Assembly: GCF_000346465.2 (NCBI RefSeq)
Contig: NC_034009.1
Span: 36,711,557 to 36,775,556, forward strand
From: Prunus persica
Lineage: Eukaryota > Streptophyta > Magnoliopsida > Rosales > Rosaceae
Length of the DNA: 64,000 nt
Direction of reading: 5' to 3'
The stretch's first letter is position 1. Each line of letters opens with the position of its first letter. The translations under genes and the position numbers were made by a program. The notes under the pieces were generated by a model. It was not told the origin of the DNA and searched no databases. It worked only from the letters and a program-made list of their open reading frames with translations. Shown here one piece after another: positions 13,401-24,703 of the stretch.

Positions 13401-14387
13401 TTTGGGGGTTTTTGCCTAGCAGACAAAATCTTTACCATAGGAAGATCTTGAATTCTCCAATATGTCCACGTTGTGGGAAGAAAGTGGAGTCAATTAATCA
13501 TGCAATATGGGCTTGTAATGAAGTGAAAGAAATATGGTCTTTATCACATTAGAGCGCAAATCGACATGAGTGGAGAATTACATCTTTCAAGGAACTTTGG
13601 CAATCTGTGATTGTGGTCTCAAGTAAAGAGGAGGTAGATCTTTTTGCTTTTCTGTGCTGGGATATTTGGAATGACAGAAACAATCTGTTGTTTCAAGGAC
13701 GAGGTCTTGAGAGTGTATCAGTGTTTAATAAAGCTTTGGCTTATCAGATAGAGTTTTACTATGTAAATCTTGCCCCTATACGCTCCTATAGTAGGCAAGG
13801 GCCCAATTAGAGTTCTGTTAATTGGCATGCCCCATTGGATAGTCAGTACAAAATTAATGTTGACGGGACAATCAAACTTGTTGGGTTAGTGCAGGGAGTT
13901 GGAGTAGTGATTCGCAATGGAAATAGGGAATTTATGGCTGCTTGTTCTCGACAAGTGGTGGGACATTTTAGTGCACAAGCTATGGAACTAATTGCTGCAA
14001 AGGAAGGTTTTCAGTTCGCGTATGATCTTGGCTTTCATGATATTGTGCTAGAAATGGATGCGCAGGGGCGGTAGATAGAATCAATTCTAATGAAGAGTGT
14101 TTTGAAGCTAAAGGGAATCTAGTGGAAGATATCAATGAGATGCAGGGGGTGGTTTAGATCTTTCTTGTGTAACTGGCAACGACGAGATGGTAACAAGGTT
14201 GCCCATGAGCTAGCTCAATATGGCACTAGGAACGCTGGTTTTTTCACATGGATTGAGGAGGAGCCATTATGGCTAACTCGTTTTTTTTTCTGCATATCTA
14301 GAAGCTAATGGCTGATCTTTGTGTTTAATGGCAATTGTATTATACTATCTGTTTATTGAATGAAATTTCTTTCATTAAAAAAAAAAC
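10426..14387 (+). mobile_element. LINE (L1-type) retrotransposon, 5' truncated and decayed
   Basis: Fragments of one ORF2-type polyprotein follow in order. The end of the endonuclease domain (GPWLVIGDFNEIL, about 10605) comes first. The reverse transcriptase follows: FRPLSLC near 11735, KLDMAKAYDQVEW at about 11945, LRQGCPF at about 12125 and FTDDSILFLDA at about 12265. Then come a zf-RVT region (KIKFFLWRC, CPRCGKKVESINHAIWAC, about 13375-13515) and an RNase H-like region (INVDGTIK, AMELIAAKEG, about 13853-14010). At least seven stops or frameshifts separate them, including near 11223, 11731, 12158, 12421, 12781 and 13550. ORF1 and the start of the endonuclease are absent, as expected from incomplete reverse transcription. 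An A-run at about 14377-14387 is probably the poly(A) tail. Flanking target duplications were not found. Confidence 0.9.
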
Positions 14388-16015
14388 CTCTAAGTCATAC
14401 CCCAATTTTTGTACTTGTTTCATCCTTCATTATTAATAAAACACTATCACTTTTGTGTCAAAATAATATGATGAGATGATGTAATTAAACAATATCATAA
14501 GATTTGGTACCAACTATAATTATGATAATATTTGGGCATCCGTATTAATAAAAAAAAGTATTTGAAATAATAAAGCATAGAACCATTCCAAAGTCAAAAA
14601 GAAACCATTAAATTTAGGCTGAATTTAGCTTGATGAAGAGGACAGGCACCACTCTTTTAGTGATAGGTGTTAACGCATGCCATTTGGCGCACAAAGCATA
14701 GAACTCTTCAAGTGATCAGCCACAAGGGCTTATGCCTTTTGCCAAAGCCAGCATGAGCATGTACTGCTCTTGGCTAAATATATGGAAATTCGGAAACCCT
14801 TTTGAATAGAGGTGCCATGGCCAAGAACCTTTCGTTTTCCCTTTGCACCTTTTGATCTTTGAAACACTGTGAGTGAGGTAAGGTTGCAAATATTGTCAAA
14901 GATGGTGTTGAAGGCTGGCCAGGATAATAGCTAGCTAGGCTGTCGAATCTCATACCTCAACCACTGGATGGATTTATAATGATAAAAGTTACTAATATGC
15001 TACAACACCATCCAATCCAAGCCCTTATCTTTTCTTGATTCTCTTGCTGATTCTTAGGTTCTTATAATTTCCAAATGGATTTTGTTTTGCTTTAATTGCT
15101 TGGTCTTAAACCTTAGACTATCGTTCCCGAATAAAATAGAGCTAAGAATTGATAATCACAATCCCTTGGGTTGCTTCCATTTTTGTGAAGTAGAGAGAAT
15201 AAAGATGAAAGAGAGGGTGATATATATGTCTGTGCATGTAGAATTAGTCAAACAAAGTAGGGCAAATATTCAGATATGTTTATATTTTTATTCTTCTCCA
15301 ATATGGAGGTATTTATACAAGTACAAAGATGTGTTAACCCTAAATAAAATAGGAAATATATCTAAATTACAATATGAAGTAAATCTCTATTATAATAGGA
15401 CTAAATATTAATTGGTAAGTAACCAAAATTTTAATGAAATAAGGAACCAAAATCCTAACTAAGTAAGGACTCGCCAACATAATTGCAGTCATGAACTGAA
15501 GGCACACATGAAATATTTAGTGTTGTGGGCTGTAAATTGTATGGTAAGCAATGATGGGTAGGTGAAGGGTTTAGGAATGTTTATTACCATGCAAATTGAA
15601 CATCAACTAATAGACACTAGGACAAACTCATCGGGGAGAGAGAGACAGAGAGAGAGAGAGATAGAGAGAAACTTTTGCAGAATATAGGAAACCTTTATTT
15701 CTTATCTGGGGACTTTCTCTGATAGAAGTATCTGCTACAAAAAGAAAACTTGTGCATAACCAAAGCCTAGTCTGCATTACACACAATAATGCTCATTTAT
15801 TTGGGTTGTTCATGTACATTTCACCCCTGAACCACCACATTAAACAAAAATTGCTGTGTCCTAATCATCATATTTATTACTTCTTGAAAAATACATTATG
15901 CATCTGTTCTTTAAAAGCTAAAATGACACAGAGATAAAGTCAATCAACAAAACAATCTGCACAAACAGAACTAACATGACATGAAATAGCAAACCCAAAA
16001 AGCCCAACAGGTGCT
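14388..16015. other. Intergenic AT-rich DNA with a GA microsatellite
   Basis: No gene is supported. An imperfect (GA)n microsatellite lies at about 15634-15669. The part nearest 16015 may be the old 3' UTR of the CYP81 pseudogene. Confidence 0.5.
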
Positions 16016-17595
16016 TTAGAGTTGAGAAAGCAGGGCCAGCATTTTTGGGCGTGGCCTGCACTTTGCAAGCAAAGGGTGAGCTTTAGGCATGGTGAGCCCA
16101 GGCCCTTCACTCATATCCACCTTCTCCTCACCAATTCTCTCCCACTCAAAACACTGAACCAATGACCCTAAGGCCAGCCCAACCATCCTTATTGCTAAGC
16201 CCTCTCCAGGGCAGCCCCTCCTCCCTGTCCCAAAGGGCAGCAACATGAAACCATCTCTCTCCCCTTGTACATTCAAAAACCTCTCTGGCTTAAACTGTTT
16301 AGGCTGTGACCACAGCTTAGGATTGTTCTGTATGGCCCACATGTTCACCAACAGCATTGTTCCACGTGGAACATGGTACCCTCCCACTGTGCACTCCTCT
16401 GATGACTCATGGGGTACCAGCATTGGGTCTGCTGGGTACATCCGCAGGGTCTCATTTATGATGCCATGGAGATAGGGCAGCCTTGCAAAGTCTGCCTCTT
16501 CAATGAGCCTGCTTTGTCCTATTTCGATATCGATTTCGGTCTGTGCTTTTGCAAGGGCTTCTGGGTTGTTCAGCAAAAGTGAGAGTGCCCATTCCATTGT
16601 TCCGGCTGAGGTTTCTGTCCCTGCTGATAACATCACCTGTGTGCAATTATGCAAAAAAGGCCTTAACCAAAAAATCATTGCATTTGTTATTGAGTTGTTT
16701 TCATAGATTTTGGTTAGGAGAGCTTACTTGTATCATGCCTCTTATGATTTCATCACTGTAATATTCAGGTTCAGTTTCTTGCAGGGAAAGCAACACATCC
16801 ACCATGGTCTTGCTCCTCTGTTCAGAAACAGAGCCACTCCGCATTTTTCTATGTTCTCCAATAAAATCTTGAGTGAATTTATCCCTCTTCTTCTGCAATA
16901 TCACCAACTTCTTCTCAAGCCCAGTTACTCTCCCACATATTTCAAAGCTGGTACAAAATCTCCAATGTTAGTAGCCCCACTCAACTCAAAAGTCTCTATC
17001 ACAAGTTCTTTAAACAGTTGAGCTTCCTCCAGTTTTGCCCCATGTTCCCCGTAATATCGTTTTCCATCAATCATCCTCATCAGAACATTAAGAGTCAGCT
17101 CAAAAAAAGTTGACTTCATGTCTAAGCTCTGAAATACACCACCATTACAACCTCGAAAAACTCGGGAAACCAATGACCTGATTTCATCTGCACGGATGCC
17201 ATGAAACATCTGAAGGCGGTGAGATGACAATAACTCAAGGGAAGCTATGCGTCTCATGTTGAGCCAGTGAGAGCCATAAGATGCCCAGACAAGGGTGGTA
17301 TAGTTGTATCCGAGGTGTTTGCCGGCAAGCAGCCTAGGACGGTTTGCGAAAGCAATGTCATTTTTGGTGAAGCATTCCTCAGCTGCAGAGGGAGAAGAGA
17401 CAACAATGACAGGACGGGAACCAAATTGGATGTACAATATTGGACCATATTTTGTGGACAATTTGGCAAGTGTTCTGTGGAGGGGTTTCTTGATGAGGTG
17501 GAGATGACCTATGATGGGGAAGGAGAGACCAGGGCTTGGTGGGAGTCTTTTGTTAAATTTCTGCAAATAGTTCTTGAGGAAAAGGAAGTTTCCAT
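16016..17595 (-). pseudogene. CYP81-family cytochrome P450, pseudogene (2 exons)
   Basis: This is a close paralogue of the P450 at 22682-24363, in opposite orientation. Exon 2 is complement 16016-16636 and exon 1 complement 16728 to about 17595, with a GT-AG intron in the usual CYP81 position. The C-terminal half is well kept: AGTETS in the I helix, ETLRMYP (ExxR), and the haem-binding loop [12 protein letters not shown]. Two lesions break it. Near 16923-16926 two extra bases between GGA and GTAACTGGG shift the frame and create a TAA. At the N-terminus about 34 bases of the membrane anchor are missing right after the ATG (complement 17593-17595), so that ATG is out of frame with PPSPGLSFPIIGHL. 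A functional product would need both to be sequence errors, which is unlikely. Confidence 0.85.
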
Positions 17596-18527
17596 GGATA
17601 TGGTGAATATTGCCTGCAATGCTGAAACTGATGTACTTGCTAATATATGATCAAATCATCTGGTACATTTCATTGCTGGGCAGTTTTATTGGTTGATGGA
17701 AAGTAATAATAATATACAACAGTAAGTGTCCAAAATTGGGGATGCTATCTAACAAGACAGCCGCTTGAGATTCCAATATGTAGTCCATCCAGATCACTTA
17801 TATATGGAGATGCTGAAAATCCCAAGTAATAGCAGCTGGACACAAACTGACACTTCATCAACTTAAGGGCTTCAAGTATAATCACCTTAGGTATCTGCCT
17901 AGCCCAGCCACACATATATTAGCTTCACATATATTGTATACAGAAATACTGCGACTGACTGGATTGTTGTCATTTGATGTTGTCCAATTAGATATCACAC
18001 ACCATTGTCTTATGGGAGCTCAAATATTCCCTATCATATGAATGTAGCAATGTCATGGCAGCATAAAAAAGAATATTAAAATAGTCTCCTTGTGGGTTCT
18101 TTGCTTTCTTCTCAAGAAAGTTGGAAGAAATTATAAACAGACTCTCTTCAAGTGATTGAATTTTCAAAGACTTGATGCAATCTACATTCTCTCAATGAAC
18201 AAGTATCTAACATAAGCACTTAACAGGGTCTCATCTAACATTTTCATGGATCTCTTTCTCAAGCATTAGAGTATACTAAACAGAGCTTTTCCTTCGTGCA
18301 CTAGTGTCGGCCGATAAATAATTCACACCAGAGTCACTCTCTTCTGTGCAGCTTGATCCGAGAAAGAACAATTCATGAGGCATATTGAGAAATTAGGCAG
18401 TGGATTTGAGCACAAGAGTTTGATGGCACTCACTCTACAGATACAATTTTTCTCTTTCCACACTCACAAAAAAAATAAAATCCTCTCAACCTTCTAATCA
18501 CAAAAATTCACGATCAAGGCCTTTGCT
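17596..18527. other. Intergenic
   Basis: No coding sequence or recognisable repeat was seen. The part next to 18528 is probably the 3' UTR of the RING ligase gene. Confidence 0.4.
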
Positions 18528-20537
18528 TTAAGGGTTAAACAATTTCCTCACTTTGTGAATGAGCCTTCTACATATTGGACACACCTTATTCTCCCCATCC
18601 ATAATCCTGCAAGATTCATTTTAGTCAAAATCTGTATAAAATAAAATAAAATAACATGTGAAAAGAAGAATATGAAACTCTTTGTTTATGTACCTCTGAG
18701 CACAGTCATAGCAGGTGGCACAATGACCACAGGGAACGAAGAAGGAGTTGCGCTGCTCATCATAACAAATTATGCATAATTTTTCATCATATAATTCCTC
18801 TGAGGAGCTACTAGATGCTCCTGGATCTTCTTCATCTTCTTCATTTGTCCCATATGTCCGTCGCATATTCTTCTGTGGCACTATAGGGTAAGTCTCATTA
18901 ACTTCTTCCTCTACTCTTTCTACTACGGTACTACTCTCACCATCGCAGGCGCCAAGGTATTTCAATATAAGAAAAATAGTCACCACAATAAACCCTGAAA
19001 GTTGAACATAATTGAGATCAATGATTGAAATCACAAGATTATTGAAAAAAAGTACTAGGAGATCAACAGAAGTTAGGTCTTTTTCTGATTTCTGTACCTA
19101 AAATTGCAATGTAGGTTACGACACGGGCCACAAATGAAAGCTCAATGTACCAATCACCAAGATACCCCTGCAATGACTTTGTTGGTTATGTTGCCCCAAA
19201 TTTTGTAACTAGGTGAGATAAGTATGGGATCAGGCCTTACATTGTTAGGTGTGGTTAGTATGACATAGTGAGTATTGGGGAATACTAGTCTGAGCCGGCA
19301 TGAACCCTTTGTTGTTGAGCAGATGGCCTTAGCTTTCGTAATGTCATACATCGTTGACGAAACATTTACATTCAGTGTTATGATTATGCCTCTAGGTTTT
19401 GTGTTTATGATGTCAAGGTAGTACTTGTCATCTTCCTCAATATTGTACTCAGCTTCTTTACCTGAACAAGCACACATATGATGAACATTTGCACGCAAGT
19501 TTTGTGATCAGTTTTTTCATGCCCCTAAAACACTTCCTTTTTTATGCAATCTATTTGTACCACACTAGTTTTGAAAATGTAGAATTGGTTACCGATTTTG
19601 GTTTCCTCAGAGGCAAGGCCATCTTGAGAACTTGTATGTTCCGGCTCCAATATTTCAATCTTTTGTTCCCCTGTCAAAACATGAATACATTTGCTATAGG
19701 ATGAGACCCGAAACGTAAATTAGATGCAGCGTAAAGAGAAAATAGAGTTATGCTACTCTCATTAAATTTGTTCACCACATAATGCGACAGTTCCTCATTT
19801 ATTCAAAATTTGGGTTCATTATGGACCTCATTTACTTATAACACCTGTGACAAAATTTATTGAAACTTACCTTTAAGCATAACAACTTGGAGTTTATTTA
19901 ATGTAGTGGCATGAGCTTCCACTCTCATGGATATCCTTGAACCCTTGTTTAACCAGAAGGAAAATCCCTGAAAAGAAAATTTCAACCTCTCTAGAGATCC
20001 AAATCAATAATTTGGAGGCAATGCATAAACGTGGGAGCTCAGAAACCGTAATTACACAAATGAAATCAAATTAAAAATTTCAATTGGTACATACCTTGCG
20101 ACTATAGGACCCAACAATCAAGTAATTGGAGACAGTCCAATTGGTTTGGTGGCTCAATTCAGGCTCTTCAGAGAAAGCATAGAGAGAGACCCCTTTCCTG
20201 TCAACATCTCTCACTTCAACATGTTCTACAAAGACAGCGCTAGCCTTCATCAAGCGAGAGGAGTTCGGCCCAATCTCCATCCGACGGTCGCCATAATACC
20301 CGTACCGGAGACTCACCGAAACTGCCAAAAAAACAAGTGAAGTGCTCTGTTTGAGATGCAGGGGTCAGTGGAAGAGAAATTGGCATTGAAGATGAAAAAC
20401 TTATGTATACATGCCGCATATCCAAAGGGTCAAAGGAGTGAGGAGGCGCGCCCAAGTCTCTTGCCACCGCTGATGGCCGGCTGGAGGAGCCGGATGCGCC
20501 CACATCGGACGGTACATGGCTCGAGCAGAAGGATGGG

Positions 20538-20590
<53 letters not shown>

Positions 20591-20736
20591 AAGCTACAGA
20601 GAGTGGTGGTTGTTAGAAGAAGTTTCAATTGTTCTACTGGAGGAGAGGAATTGGGATTGGGGGGAAGAAGACTAGTAGCTTTGTGTCTGGTAGTTTTGTT
20701 AGGTTCCTCCATCAGCTCAACTAACCGTTTTTTCAT
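18528..20736 (-). CDS. APD-type membrane RING-finger E3 ubiquitin ligase (8 exons)
   Basis: Exons on the complement: 20411-20736, 20095-20344, 19871-19967, 19593-19670, 19241-19461, 19098-19167, 18694-18994 and 18528-18606. Every junction is GT-AG and phases agree, giving about 473 residues. An N-terminal membrane helix spans exons 1-2 (TPLTLWICG into ITSLVFLAVSVSL). A lumenal or extracellular region follows (RYGYYGD, GPNSSRL, NWTVSNYLIVGSYSRK, GFSFWLNKGSRI). A second helix is VARVVTYIAILGFIVVTIF. The C-terminal C3HC4 RING is CIICYDE, VPCGHCATCYDC and CPICRR. This architecture matches the Arabidopsis ABERRANT POLLEN DEVELOPMENT (APD) ligases, which act on endomembranes. In-frame ATGs lie at 20736 and 20712 (MEEPNKTT); the latter gives about 465 residues. 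A (CT)n microsatellite in exon 1 would encode a Ser-Leu run unless translation starts at the ATG at 20517. Confidence 0.82.
20541..20587. repeat. (GA)n microsatellite within exon 1 of the APD-type gene
   Basis: About 23 uninterrupted GA units on the plus strand, read as (CT)n in the gene. In the long reading frame it encodes alternating serine and leucine; alternatively it is 5' UTR. Confidence 0.9.
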
Positions 20737-21050
20737 GTAGTTGGCGGAAAATTTGAATGGCAAGTTGTTTTTTGAATGTTAGGTGTTAGTTATTTTCGTT
20801 ATTTCATGGCAGCCCTGTACAGTAAACCCATAGTTTTGAATGGGTTTCTATCCCTTTGTGCCTCATTTACTATACGAGCTCATTATTTGATGAGCTAATT
20901 TAATAGCTCTAGTATTTTTGTATGTATTGTAATTTATTTTATAATTTAAGAACTTTTGTTTCTTGATTTATTTAAAGTAGATCCTAATATATATATTTTT
21001 TTTTTGTCCAACAAAGCAAGATATATATATATATATACAGAGAGCTTCCA
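20737..21050. other. 5' flank of APD-type gene and AT microsatellite
   Basis: AT-rich, with an (AT)n microsatellite at about 21020-21037. The APD promoter must lie here, but no individual element stands out. Confidence 0.4.
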
Positions 21051-21668
21051 TTGAGGGATCCCTCAAATAAGCTTATTTGAGGGACACCTCTTGTAGGCCT
21101 CACTACGGATTGTATTTCACTAATCCAAACCGTCTATTTTGTAGATATTCATTCAAAGATCATCTCTACAAAAAATCACTTGAATCCGATATCATGTGAC
21201 CACTCAATTGAGTTATTGAAATTTTAGTACTTTTCTTAAAGCACCGTGTTCATTGATTTTGTAAGACACAATTGGATGTTGAAACGGTTTCCGATTTGTC
21301 TAATTTTTTGTAAGGATGATCTATGAATGAATACCTAAAAAATAGATGGTTTGGATTCATTGAGGGATCCTTCAAATTAGCTTATTTGAGGGATACCATT
21401 ATAGGGCCCACTATGTATTGTATTTCACTAATCCAAACCGTCTCTTTTGTAGATACTCATTCAAAGATCATCTCTACAAAAAAATCACTTGAATCTGATA
21501 TCATTTGACCACTCAATTGAATTATTGAAATTTTAGTACTTTCTTAAAGCACTGTGTTCATTGATTTTGTAGAACACTATTGGATATCAAAACAGTTTCC
21601 GATTTGTGTAATTTTTTTCAAGGATGATCTATAAATATAGACTTAAAAAATAGATGGTTTCGATCGTT
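21051..21668. repeat. Two tandem copies of a 309 bp repeat
   Basis: Copy 1 (21051-21359) and copy 2 (21360-21668) both start TTGAGGGATCC and share CACTAATCCAAACCGTCT, the segment TCATTCAAAGATCATCTC and an end with AATAGATGGTTT. Differences are scattered single bases and small gaps. The inner AAACCGTCTATTTT and terminal AAAAATAGATGGTTT are inverted relative to each other, suggesting a duplicated MITE-like unit. An (AT)n tract at 21720-21742 follows. Confidence 0.8.
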
Positions 21669-21792
21669 GAAAAAAAATTCGTTGGAAACCCTAAAGGGTG
21701 TCTCTCAATAGAAGAGGACTATATATATATATATATATATAAAGGCAGATGCAGAGATGGTGAAATATTCAAAATACCAAAAAGTGCACTTG

Positions 21793-22196
21793 GTTAATAA
21801 ATTTTGGCTATTTATGTACATGCCCTTGTACTTTCAAAGTTGTCTCAGATTACCACATGTGCTTTGAAACGTCTCAAAATACCACCTTCATTTTTAAAAA
21901 CTGTCTCACGTTACCTATTCCGTCAATATTAAGAGAAATTCATTTACGTGATGTGGGCCCCACTTCTTTTCAATCACTTAACAATGGAGAGTAAGGGTTA
22001 TTCAGTTTTAAAAAAGAGGATATTTGGGTCCCACACCATATAACGGAATGTCTCTTAATACTGACAGAATAGGTCACGTGAGACAGTTTTTAAAAGTGTG
22101 GATGATATTTTGAAACGTTTTAAAACACAAGTGGTAATCAGAGACAACTTTGAAAGTATAAAAAGCATGTACATAAATAAGTCATAAATTTATTAA
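21793..22196. mobile_element. Foldback MITE-like element
   Basis: Nearly the whole 404 bp is one inverted repeat. The left arm starts TTAATAAATTT and includes TATTTATGTACATGC, ACTTTCAAAGTTGTCTC and GATTACCAC; the same words occur in reverse complement at the right end, finishing AAATTTATTAA. Arms of about 175 bp are perhaps 80% alike. No coding capacity. A target duplication is not obvious. Confidence 0.7.
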
Positions 22197-22681
22197 GAAG
22201 TGAAACTTTTATAATATAGTAAGTTGGCAGCTTTTCATTTTAAAAAAGTTAAATAAAAACATGGGTATTTTCATTTGACACCACACAACAACCAAATCCA
22301 TTTTCTCTTTCTTAATTCTAAAATGAAAAAAAATTAAAATTAAAAATCCAATCAGCAAACATACCAACCAAGGGGCTTGAACTCTATTATTTGTAGGGCA
22401 AAATTGATTTATTGTCAGTTGTGGCCAGCTGCCACTAGTTGGGTTTTTCAGATTTTTTAATTATGAAAATACATGTGAGTTGGATAGGTGTCTTGTTCAA
22501 TACTGTCTCGTTGTATCTTATTGATGTTCATTAGTTGATTAAAATCCAAGATTAAGCAATAAATTTTAATGACGCAACAATGAAAATAACATGAGAGGTT
22601 GATATTTGATTTCTATATCAAGAAGTACAAAACAAACAGATTGATCGTATTGCAGAACTATCCAATCTCATATCAATAGCA
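22197..22681. other. 5' flank of the CYP81 gene
   Basis: AT-rich, no coding sequence. It probably holds the promoter and 5' UTR of the P450 that starts at 22682. Confidence 0.4.
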
Positions 22682-24363
22682 ATGGAAAGTTCATTCTACT
22701 ATTACATTTTGCTCTTCGCCATCTTTCTTTTCCTCAAGAACTATTTGCAGAAATTTAGCAAAAGACTCCCACCAAGCCCTGGTCTCTCCTTCCCCATCAT
22801 AGGCCATCTCTACCTCTTCAAGAAACCCCTCCACAGAACACTTGCCAAATTGTCCAACAAATATGGCCCCATCGCATACTTCCAATTTGGCTCCCGCTCT
22901 GTCATTGTTGTGTCCTCTCCTTCTGCAGCTGAGGAATGCTTCACCAAAAACGACATCGTTTTTGCCATCCGTCCAAAGCTGCTCGCCGGAAAACCCCTTG
23001 GATATAACTACACCTCCCTTACCTGGGCCTCATATGGCTCCCACTGGCGCAATCTAAGACGCATAACTTCCCTTGAGTTATTGTCGTCGAACCGCCTTCA
23101 GATGTTTTATAGCATCCGTGTCGATGAAGTCAGGTCACTGGTTTGCCGGCTTTTTAGAGGCTCTAAGGGTGGTGGGGAGTTTCAGAGTTTGGACATGAAG
23201 TCAACGTTTTTTGAGCTGACTCTTAATGTTATGATGAGGATGATTGCTGGGAAGAGATATCATGGGGAGCATGTGGCAGATTTGGAGGAAGCTAAGCGAT
23301 TTGAAGAAATTATGATAGAGAGCTTTCGATTGAGTGGGGCTACTAATATTGGAGATTTTGTACCAGCTTTGAACTTTTTGGGAGTAAGTGGGCTGGAGAA
23401 GAAGCTGGTGGTGTTGCAGAGGAAGAGGGATAAATTCATGCAGGATTTGATTGAAGAACATAGAAAAAAACAGAGTGGCTCTGCTACTGAACAGAGGAGC
23501 AAGACCATGGTGGAGGTTTTGTTATCGCTTCAAGGAAATGAACCTGAATATTATACAGATGAAATCATAAGAGGCATAATGCAAGTAAGTAGTCTCTCTC
23601 ACCCGCAATTTGTGAAATCCAATAACAAATGCAAAACAAGGTCTATATGCAAAACTCAGATCAAATAATCAAACTTGTGTCCCAAGGTTGAAATATGAAA
23701 TGAACTGGTTGGTTTAAAGGCTTTTTGCACAATTGCACACAGGTGATGCTAGCAGCAGGGACAGAGACCTCATTTGGAACCATGGAATGGGCTCTATCGC
23801 TTTTGCTCAACAACCCAGAAGCCCTTGTTAAAGCTCAGAGTGAAATTGATATTCACATTGGACAAAGCAGGCTAATTGAAGAATCAGACCTTGCCAAGCT
23901 TCCCCATCTCCATGGCATCATCAATGAGACCCTCCGGATGTACCCAGCAGGGCCACTGCTGGTCCCACACGAGTCATCGGAGGACTGTTCCGTGGGAGGT
24001 TTCAATGTTCCACGTGGAACAATGCTGTTGGTGAATATCTGGGCCATACAGAACAATCCGAATTTGTGGTCACAGCCTGAACAATTTAGGCCAGAGAGGT
24101 TTTTGAATGTACAAGGGGAAAGAGATGGTTTCTCGTTGTTGCCATTTGGGACAGGGAGGAGGGGTTGTCCTGGGGAAGGGTTAGCAAATCGGATTCTTGG
24201 ACTGGCATTGGGATCACTGATTCAGTGTTTTGATTGGGAGAGGATTGGTGAGGAGATGGTGGACATGAGTGAAGGGCCTGGGCTCACCATGCCTAGAGCT
24301 CACCCTTTACTTGCAAAGTGCAGGCCACGCCCAACAATGCTGAACCTACTTTCTCAACTCTGA
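22682..24363 (+). CDS. CYP81-family cytochrome P450 monooxygenase (2 exons)
   Basis: Exon 1 is 22682-23584 (ending ATGCAA before GTAAGT) and exon 2 is 23743-24363 after CACACAG, giving 507 residues, normal for a microsomal P450. Order: N-terminal membrane anchor (YYYILLFAIFLFLKNYL, residues 5-21), proline hinge (PPSPGLSFP), I-helix AGTETSFGTMEW (from about residue 305), ExxR in ETLRMYP, and haem loop [12 protein letters not shown] with the cysteine ligand. It is anchored in the ER membrane and needs a P450 reductase. CYP81 enzymes hydroxylate flavonoids, isoflavonoids, lignans or indolic compounds; the substrate here cannot be read from sequence. The minus-strand pseudogene at 16016-17595 is its duplicate. 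Confidence 0.93.
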
Positions 24364-24703
24364 GAATAACTATTGGGCGTTTTTGGGTTGCTAATTCATG
24401 TCATATATACACATTATCTTCAGATAGTATTAGATATGATAATCCCTCTTTTGGTTTTAGGCAAGATTTTCAAGTTTGGTTATGTATTTGTGATAGTTAC
24501 ATTGTCACATGGAATCAAAATCTTGCATTCCACTATCTACCACATAAATTATCAGAACGTAAATGTTTTCTTTGATACAAGCAATAAATAAGGAAGAGGG
24601 AATCAAACAAATGACCTCGGCTATAGGAGTACATGTTGCTCTAACCACTTGAGTTGCAAGCCGGTTATTAGACGTTGAATTATGAAATTAATAAGTGGCA
24701 CTT
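24364..24703. other. Intergenic with tRNA-like SINE relic
   Basis: At about 24597-24680 the complement reads AGTGGTTAGAGC, about 25 bases, then GTTTGATTCCC. These resemble the A and B boxes of a tRNA-type promoter and suggest the head of a minus-strand SINE. No target duplication was located. The rest holds the 3' ends of the two convergent genes. Confidence 0.45.

Noticed and set aside
10426..14387. Search for LINE target-site duplications
   Set aside because: Sequence just before 10426 and just after the A-run at 14387 share no convincing repeat, so exact borders cannot be proven.
20240..20503. Alternative reading frame MGASGSSSRPSAV for APD exon 1
   Set aside because: It joins exon 2 only with a different acceptor and does not give the membrane helix obtained with the chosen frame and acceptor at 20344.
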